This document shows positions 4,791 through 9,675 of a stretch of 9,675 nt of DNA, in pieces; within the stretch, counting starts at the first letter, position 1; every line of letters starts with the position of its first letter. The notes under the pieces are model-generated. The model had not been told where the DNA came from. It made no database searches and saw nothing but the letters and a program-made list of their open reading frames with translations. Both the position numbers and the translations under genes were made by a program. This stretch comes from 2-02-FULL-55-14 sp964581115 (GTDB taxonomy: Bacteria > Bacteroidota > Ignavibacteria > UBA10030), in the NCBI GenBank assembly GCA_964581115.1, contig CAZOMY010000060.1, positions 1-9,675 on the forward strand. The letters run 5' to 3'.

Positions 4791-7301
4791 TCATTCGGTC
4801 TCGATCCAGCCCCGAATTCGGGCCTCGTATTCGTTGCTGAGCCGTTGGGCCGTTGCCAGGTCTGCTGATTCGGCGTTGATGTGAAAGACGGGCCGGGCTC
4901 GGTCGGGATTGAGCAGGACGGACGTATGCGCCCCGACATGGGGCGGGAACACCTTGACGCCTTCGACTAACTGACGAGGCATGCCTTCAGTCTCTTTCAT
5001 CAGGTGCCGCATCACGCGACCCTTGGCGTGCCACGGGCAGGGGATGTTCTTCTTGACGAACGTCAATCGGGGGACCATGCCGTCGAGCTCGCCCAGCTTC
5101 TTTCGCGCGATCGCCATTGATTCCATGAGCTTCGCGACGGAATACATCGCGTCGGAGGCGAACAGGAACTCCGGAAAGATGAACCCTCCTTTCGTCCCGC
5201 CGACGAATCCGTGGGTCTTGGTCGAAGCGGCGTCCATCAGCGCCAGATGACTGTCGGGCGTGCGGACAACCTCGAAATGGTGCTCCGCGGCCACGAGGTC
5301 GATCTCGCCCGAGGCCGAGACCGGGACGGCGACCGTTTTCATGTCCGGGTGACAGATGGCCATGTACTTCGTGATGAGCGTCAGCAGGCGATCGCTGTCG
5401 ATGGTGACGCCGTGCTCGTCGACGACGAAGATCTTCTCGGCCCCGGCATCGAGCATGATGCCGACGTCGTAGCGTAAGGACGTCACGACGTAGGACAGCT
5501 GTCGAAGCGATTCGTCGAACTGCTCCTTCGTGCGCGTCAGCTTCGCCGCATCAAGATATGCATTCAGCGCTACGACCTGCACGTTCATGTCGCCAAGGAT
5601 GTTCGGAAAGACCGTCGAAGCGATGCCGTGCGAGTAGTCGATGACCAGCTTCAGCCCCGAATTGCGAATGACGCCCGTGTTGACCGCAGCCAGGAAGCGT
5701 TCGATATAGGCCTCGGTCGCGCGTTCGGGGAAGTGGATCGTTCCCACCTTGTCGTAGGACGCCCGGGGAAAATCCTCGCCGAAAAAGAGTCGCTCGACCG
5801 ACTTGATCTTGCTCGTCGGCAGGTCCTTGCCGCCCGCGTCGAAAAAGATGATGTCGGTGTAGCTCTTGTCGAACGGCGACTTGCGCACGTGGACGCCTCC
5901 GCGCTCCTTGCCCGACATCAGCTCGTGGCGGACGACGGGGATCGACGCAGCCCTCAGGTCGGTCACATGAACGCCCGACGACATCAGCCCGGTCATGAGT
6001 GCGCGATTGACCATTCGGGAGACGTTGTCGGAGTCGCGCGAGGTGACCACCGAAGCCCCTTGTCCGACGAGCGCGCCGAATGCCGCCCCCAGCTTGGCTC
6101 CGAATTCCGGGTTCATTTCGATGTTCGACAATCCCGTGACCCGGGAATAGGTGAAGAGGTCGCGGAGCCAACGCTCTTCCCATACAAGACTGCGCGTCAC
6201 GGTCGAGCCTTCTTCGACGGCCTTCTCCGGCCACAGCTTGATGTTCGAGAGCAGCTTGCTGCGGCGCCCGATGACGCATTGATCGCTGATGAAGACGTTC
6301 TCCAGCACCGATACCTCGTCGCCGATGATCGTCTTGAAACCGACGACGTCCGATGCCAGCTCGGCTTTGGCTCCGATCTGCGACCCGCTCCACACCACGC
6401 TGTTCTGCACCACTGCGCCGGGCAGGACCTCGCAATCGTCGCCGATGACGGAGTTGATGAGGCGCGCGTTCGCGTGAATGCGGGTGTTCCGGCCGATCAG
6501 ATTCATCCCCGACAGGTTCGACGCGTCAGTCTCGACGATCGAATGCTCGCCGACGTACGATTCGCCCACGCGGCGGCCTTCGAGCGGCAGCCGGACGCGT
6601 CCCCGGAGCACGTCGAGGTTGGCCTCCTGATACTCATTGAGATTGCCGACGTCGCGCCAATATCCGTCGGCGACATAACCGTAGAGGCCCATGTCGTTCT
6701 CGAGCAGGATCGGCCAGAGGTTCTTCGAGAAATCGAACTCCTCTTTCTCCGGCACCAGGTCCATCACCTCGGGTTCGAGGATGTAAATGCCGGTGTTGAT
6801 CGTGTCGCTGAAGACCTCGCCCCAGGCCGGCTTCTCGAGGAACCGCGTGATCTTGCCGTCGTCGCGCGTGATGACCACTCCGAACTGCAGCGGGTCCGGA
6901 ACATGGGTCAGCAGGATCGTCGCCTTGGCCTTCTTCTCCTCGTGGTAGGCCACCGCCGCCGTCAGGTCGAAGTCGGTCAGCACGTCGCCGCTGATGATGA
7001 TGAAGCGTTCGTCCAGAAAATCTTTCGCGTTGCGTACGCTTCCGGCGGTCCCATAGTCGGCGTCGGCGCGGCGATACTGCATGCTCACGCCGTGCGCTCG
7101 TCCGTCGCCAAAATGACCGGCGATGATGTCCGGCTGATAGAACAGGGTCGCAACGATGTTCGTGATCCCGTGGCGTTTCAGGAGCGCGACGATGTGTTCC
7201 ATCATCGGCCGATTGGCCATCGGCACCATCGGCTTGGGGATATTGCAGGTGAGGGGGCGAAGGCGGGTGCCGAATCCTCCCGCCATAATGACGGCTTTCA
7301 T
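4791..7301 (-). CDS. Fused sugar-nucleotide pyrophosphorylase / phosphomannomutase-like protein (mannose-1-phosphate guanylyltransferase type)
   Basis: An 836-residue, three-part enzyme of the COG1208-COG1109 fusion class, usually annotated mannose-1-phosphate guanylyltransferase. Residues 1-235 are the nucleotidyltransferase: MAGGFGTRLRPLT at 6-18, KPMVPM with K23, SGD with D106, EKP at 156-158 and WRDVG with D217. Residues 250-370 are left-handed beta-helix hexapeptide repeats. Residues 375-836 have the phosphohexomutase fold. In that part the phosphoserine loop is HVRKSP (471-476, S475), the metal loop reads LDAGAEK (617-623) rather than DGDxDR, the sugar loop is GGTKGG (701-706), and the C-terminal phosphate loop lacks the RxSGTEP pattern (NPDRARP, 798-804). 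The likely product is GDP-mannose or another NDP-sugar for surface polysaccharide or glycan. Whether the second half is a working mutase is doubtful. The MKAVIMAGG start is typical, though it has no Shine-Dalgarno. It is the first gene of the leftward unit, divergent from the GGDEF-like gene. Confidence 0.93.
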   Translation of the reverse strand: MKAVIMAGGFGTRLRPLTCNIPKPMVPMANRPMMEHIVALLKRHGITNIVATLFYQPDIIAGHFGDGRAHGVSMQYRRADADYGTAGSVRNAKDFLDERFIIISGDVLTDFDLTAAVAYHEEKKAKATILLTHVPDPLQFGVVITRDDGKITRFLEKPAWGEVFSDTINTGIYILEPEVMDLVPEKEEFDFSKNLWPILLENDMGLYGYVADGYWRDVGNLNEYQEANLDVLRGRVRLPLEGRRVGESYVGEHSIVETDASNLSGMNLIGRNTRIHANARLINSVIGDDCEVLPGAVVQNSVVWSGSQIGAKAELASDVVGFKTIIGDEVSVLENVFISDQCVIGRRSKLLSNIKLWPEKAVEEGSTVTRSLVWEERWLRDLFTYSRVTGLSNIEMNPEFGAKLGAAFGALVGQGASVVTSRDSDNVSRMVNRALMTGLMSSGVHVTDLRAASIPVVRHELMSGKERGGVHVRKSPFDKSYTDIIFFDAGGKDLPTSKIKSVERLFFGEDFPRASYDKVGTIHFPERATEAYIERFLAAVNTGVIRNSGLKLVIDYSHGIASTVFPNILGDMNVQVVALNAYLDAAKLTRTKEQFDESLRQLSYVVTSLRYDVGIMLDAGAEKIFVVDEHGVTIDSDRLLTLITKYMAICHPDMKTVAVPVSASGEIDLVAAEHHFEVVRTPDSHLALMDAASTKTHGFVGGTKGGFIFPEFLFASDAMYSVAKLMESMAIARKKLGELDGMVPRLTFVKKNIPCPWHAKGRVMRHLMKETEGMPRQLVEGVKVFPPHVGAHTSVLLNPDRARPVFHINAESADLATAQRLSNEYEARIRGWIETE

Positions 7302-7332
7302 GGTCGATCAGGAAGTGCGAGGTGGGTGAAGC

Positions 7333-7361
7333 AATCTATCGAATTACGCTGCTCACCGCAA
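7333..7361 (-). promoter_or_regulatory. Weak candidate promoter for the leftward unit
   Basis: On the minus strand TTGCGG (7361-7356) and TAGATT (7338-7333) are separated by 17 bp, which would start transcription near 7326, about 25 nt before the ATG at 7301. Matches to sigma-70 consensus are only partial (3/6 and 4/6). A better isolated -10 (TACAAT, 7385-7380) has no partner -35 at a suitable distance. The inverted repeat at 7366-7396 would lie just upstream of this promoter. Confidence 0.25.
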
Positions 7362-7365
7362 GTGA

Positions 7366-7396
7366 TTACGATTCAAGGCATTGTAAGAAATCGTAA
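7366..7396. promoter_or_regulatory. Perfect 8-bp inverted repeat, candidate operator in the divergent region
   Basis: TTACGATT at 7366-7373 and AATCGTAA at 7389-7396 are exact reverse complements, separated by 15 bp. The half-sites are 23 bp apart centre to centre, about two helical turns, which suits a dimeric DNA-binding protein reading one face. It lies about 100 bp upstream of the plus-strand promoter and about 55 bp upstream of the predicted leftward start. The dyad is directly seen; regulation is inference. As RNA it could also form a weak AT-rich hairpin. Confidence 0.45.
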
Positions 7397-7495
7397 CGTA
7401 TCCCTGATTGCCCGCCCGTCGAGAAATCTCTTGAAGTCCCCCCCGTCAAATCATCCTCTCCATGAATTGCTCACCGGTACCGCAATCATCACTCC

Positions 7496-7524
7496 TTGAC
7501 TCCGCCCCCTTAAATGCCTATATT
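7496..7524 (+). promoter_or_regulatory. Sigma-70-type promoter of the GAF/GGDEF-like gene
   Basis: TTGACT at 7496-7501 (5/6 to TTGACA) and TATATT at 7519-7524 (5/6 to TATAAT) are separated by exactly 17 bp. Transcription should begin near 7531, giving a leader of about 35 nt before the ATG at 7566. This is the strongest promoter-like signal in the window. Confidence 0.8.
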
Positions 7525-7533
7525 TTCAATGGC

Positions 7534-7562
7534 TTAGTGGAACTCCACTGATCCCCAAAGGA
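7534..7562 (+). promoter_or_regulatory. Leader hairpin and close Shine-Dalgarno of the GAF/GGDEF-like gene
   Basis: At the very start of the predicted transcript, TTAGTGG (7534-7540) pairs with CCACTGA (7545-7551) around the tetraloop AACT, with one G-U pair. AAAGGA at 7557-7562 follows and is the only Shine-Dalgarno candidate, just 3 nt before the ATG at 7566, closer than usual. The hairpin leaves the site exposed but nearly fills the leader; it may stabilise the 5' end. Confidence 0.5.
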
Positions 7563-7565
7563 CAG

Positions 7566-9521
7566 ATGACCGACGCCCGAGGGCTGACCACATTCCGTTC
7601 CTGGATACAGTCCCTAACGCTCGTGCAGGAACTGAGTGTGTTGGCGGGCGTCTTTCTCTTTTTTGCGGGGTTGGCGGTCGATACGATGCTGGTGCGGGTC
7701 ATCCTGCTCGCAGCGTCGGCGTCGGCTATTGCCTATGCCGTGGTGTCGCTTCGCGCGAAACGTTCTTTGAACATCATCGATCCTGAAGACCTGCATCCAG
7801 ACTACACTGACGACGAACCTCAACCGCCGATGGCCAAACTGATCTTCGACGACCTTCGAGATCCGGGGTCGGTCCGCCGTGAAGTAGATCCTCCGGAGCC
7901 GATGCCGGAACCGACCACCGTCGCCGCACCGGATGTTGCGGAGCCGACCATCGCCCACAGCCGCCCCGAACCTCCGGTCCGGCAGTACGAGTTCCAACTG
8001 TCAGATTTCTTCGAGACGGAGGAGGCGCCAGCGGCTGACGACGGACCTCGTGCCGAGTTCCGATACCTCATGAAGAAGGTCCTGACGGTAGTGAAGGACG
8101 TCCACTTCGCGCATACCGTCGCATTGTTCTGGGTGAATCGCGAGAAGCAGCAGCTGGTCCTCGAAAACCATGTGACCGAGGCGGAAAGCTTCACGCCCAA
8201 CCGGCGCCAGGAGATCGGCGTCGATGTCGTCAGCCAGATCGCGTCATCGGGCAAGCCGCAGATCCTGACGAGCGTCAACGCCACAAGTCTCCCGGAGATG
8301 CTCCCCTACTACGGCGGATCCGAGCCGGTCCGGACCTTCGTCGGCGTCCCCATCTTTTACGCGCGGACGATGCTGCCGCCGAAGGACCCCGTGGCGGTGT
8401 TGACGGTCGACTGCAAGGGGGAGGATGCGTACGGCCCCGAGACGCTGGCGCAGCTTGGCCAGTTCACGAAGCTCATCTCGGCGCTGATCCAGAGCTACAC
8501 CGACAAGTACGACCTGTTGCTGGATTCGGAGGTTCTCCGTTCGATCACGCGCCTGCGCGAACAGCTCCGCCTGGACTTCACCGTGCACAACACGGTCCGG
8601 AGCCTTGTCGAAGAGACCTCGCGAGTCGTGCCGTGGGACTACGTGTCGGCTGTCGTCTACGACGAGAGCCGGAAGATCTGGGTGCTCCAGCATGTGCTGA
8701 ACCGGATGAACGACCCGTATGTTCCGGCCGGGCACGAGATCGACCTGCATCGCAGCTTGGCGGGGCAGGTGATCCAATACAGCGTGCCGAAGATCGTCGA
8801 CCACCTGGCGTCGGTCAATCTGCCGAGGTTCTATCCGGCAGAGCGGACCGAATCGGCGGGGTCGCTGGTGGCGATCCCTCTGACCTCCGTGCGCCGGTGC
8901 TACGGGGTTCTCGTGGTGGAAAGCAAGGACGTGCGCACGTACAGCGAGGCCGATGCGCGGCTCATTCAGAAGTTGGCCGATACGGCCTCGTGGGCTCTTG
9001 AGATCTTGACGTTGACGGATGTGGCCACGAACTACGTGGCGACGGATGAGGTGACGGGCGTGGCGACGCGACGGCACTTTGCCGAGCGGATGCAGGAAGA
9101 AGTGCAGCGCGCCGGAGACTTCGCTTCGGAAGTGGCGCTGGTGATGATCGCCATCGACAATCTGCAGACGTTGGCCGGCAAGTACGGCGCCGATGCGGTC
9201 GACGCGGTACTGCAGGCGATCGGACGACTGATCCGCACCTCGGTCCGGCCCTACGACGTCGTCGGGCGATTCGACGCCAACCGCTTCGCAGCCCTGTTGG
9301 TGGAGACGACGACAAACGAGGCGTCGCTCTGGGCGGAAAAGTTGCGCAAGAACGTGGCCGGACACATCATGAACGTCAACGGCAAGAGCTTCTCGGTGAC
9401 GATCAGCGTGGGCGTGTCGGGCGCATCGAGCGAGCTGAGCGACATGGTGCTCCTCGAGAACGCCGACCGGGTGCTCAAGAAGGCGGTGGAGGCCGGCGGG
9501 AATATCGTCCGGGTGTTCTGA
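7566..9521 (+). CDS. Membrane-anchored tandem-GAF protein with degenerate GGDEF domain (possible c-di-GMP receptor)
   Basis: This 651-residue signalling protein has two transmembrane helices near 20-38 and 41-62. A disordered Pro/Glu/Asp-rich linker with several EP repeats follows (about 75-160). Next come a GAF-like domain (about 163-308), a short helical connector (310-340), a second GAF-like domain (about 340-480) and a C-terminal GGDEF-fold domain (about 485-651). In the last domain DEVTGVATRRHF (494-505) matches the DxLTGLxNRRxF start, but the active-site GGDEF is replaced by DANRF (570-574). The first metal-binding aspartate position is A529 while D531 remains. RPYD at 561-564 keeps the RxxD inhibitory-site motif at the normal 5-residue distance. 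It is therefore unlikely to make c-di-GMP but may bind it, as PelD, PopA and CdgG do. The GAF domains may sense a small ligand or mediate dimerisation. It is divergent from the polysaccharide-precursor fusion gene, with its own promoter. Confidence 0.88.
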   Translation: MTDARGLTTFRSWIQSLTLVQELSVLAGVFLFFAGLAVDTMLVRVILLAASASAIAYAVVSLRAKRSLNIIDPEDLHPDYTDDEPQPPMAKLIFDDLRDPGSVRREVDPPEPMPEPTTVAAPDVAEPTIAHSRPEPPVRQYEFQLSDFFETEEAPAADDGPRAEFRYLMKKVLTVVKDVHFAHTVALFWVNREKQQLVLENHVTEAESFTPNRRQEIGVDVVSQIASSGKPQILTSVNATSLPEMLPYYGGSEPVRTFVGVPIFYARTMLPPKDPVAVLTVDCKGEDAYGPETLAQLGQFTKLISALIQSYTDKYDLLLDSEVLRSITRLREQLRLDFTVHNTVRSLVEETSRVVPWDYVSAVVYDESRKIWVLQHVLNRMNDPYVPAGHEIDLHRSLAGQVIQYSVPKIVDHLASVNLPRFYPAERTESAGSLVAIPLTSVRRCYGVLVVESKDVRTYSEADARLIQKLADTASWALEILTLTDVATNYVATDEVTGVATRRHFAERMQEEVQRAGDFASEVALVMIAIDNLQTLAGKYGADAVDAVLQAIGRLIRTSVRPYDVVGRFDANRFAALLVETTTNEASLWAEKLRKNVAGHIMNVNGKSFSVTISVGVSGASSELSDMVLLENADRVLKKAVEAGGNIVRVF

Positions 9522-9633
9522 GCGAAGAACAGAAGCTGACATTGGGGAGTAAGCCGTAGGCAGGATCGGACAGGTCGAAGCAGGCGGAGAGCAGGTGTCA
9601 AAGAACCCTTCGCCTGTTCTTGATGATTGGATT

Positions 9634-9675
9634 TCCACCTGACCCCCACCTGACGCGTTCTGCTTACTGCCTACT
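9634..9675. repeat. Heptamer-type repeat at the window end, minus-strand orientation
   Basis: Read on the minus strand from 9675, units AGTAGGC, AGTAAGC, AGAACGC and GTCAGGT follow in 7-bp register. A second GTCAGGT comes 4 bp later, within the direct repeat CCACCTGAC at 9635-9643 and 9646-9654. GTCAGGT is also the first unit of the block at 2279. AGTAAGC and CGTAGGC appear again in plus orientation at 9548-9561. The array is cut by the window edge. The rest of 9522-9633 shows no gene and no convincing terminator for the GGDEF-like gene. Confidence 0.5.

Noticed and set aside
5628..7499. 623-codon open frame on the plus strand, antisense to the fusion gene
   Set aside because: It is a shadow of the strongly conserved nucleotidyltransferase/mutase gene in GC-rich DNA; its translation is rich in Arg, His, Asp and Val and has no recognisable motif.
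8244..9638. 464-codon open frame on the minus strand, antisense to the GAF/GGDEF-like gene
   Set aside because: Its His/Arg/Asp-rich translation is the usual antisense shadow of GC-rich coding sequence; the plus frame has clear domains and a promoter.
9592..9641. Terminator for the GAF/GGDEF-like gene (AAGAAC at 9601-9606 with GTTCTT at 9616-9621, flanked by CAGGTG and CACCTG)
   Set aside because: The inner stem is only 6 bp, the outer arms are asymmetrically spaced, and no T-run follows.

Overview
The window looks like a stretch of chromosome from a GC-rich, probably uncultured bacterium. It holds seven protein genes on two divergent transcription units. There are no tRNA or rRNA genes, insertion sequences or CRISPR arrays. 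No single gene fixes the phylum. The Lgt variant (GDGDYG loop), the long fusion of a sugar-nucleotide pyrophosphorylase to a phosphomannomutase-like domain, weak Shine-Dalgarno use and intergenic heptamer arrays suggest one of the deep-branching or candidate phyla, but this is only an impression.

Leftward unit (7301 down to 113, minus strand): a pyrophosphorylase/mutase fusion, a lone PTS EIIA(Ntr/Fru)-type protein, hisS, a small unrecognised protein placed 4 bp behind hisS, then lgt and rlmB. The first four genes are tightly spaced (81, 18 and 4 bp). A 326-bp gap rich in 7-bp tandem repeats separates them from lgt, and a smaller heptamer array sits between lgt and rlmB. Two stem-loops follow rlmB at 18-109. 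The genes mix sugar-nucleotide supply for cell-surface polysaccharide, phosphotransfer regulation, tRNA charging, lipoprotein maturation and rRNA methylation.

Rightward unit (7566-9521, plus strand): one membrane-anchored signalling protein with two transmembrane helices, a Pro/Glu-rich linker, two GAF-like domains and a C-terminal GGDEF-fold domain. Its active-site signature is replaced by DANRF, but the upstream RxxD inhibitory-site motif is intact. It has a textbook sigma-70-type promoter (TTGACT, 17 bp, TATATT) and a leader hairpin.

The 264-bp divergent region between the two units also holds a perfect 8-bp inverted repeat with a 15-bp spacer, a candidate operator. The main hypothesis is that the degenerate GGDEF protein is a cyclic-di-GMP receptor, in the manner of PelD or PopA, linked to the polysaccharide precursor enzyme encoded opposite it. 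The mutase half of that enzyme itself looks catalytically degenerate in several loops.
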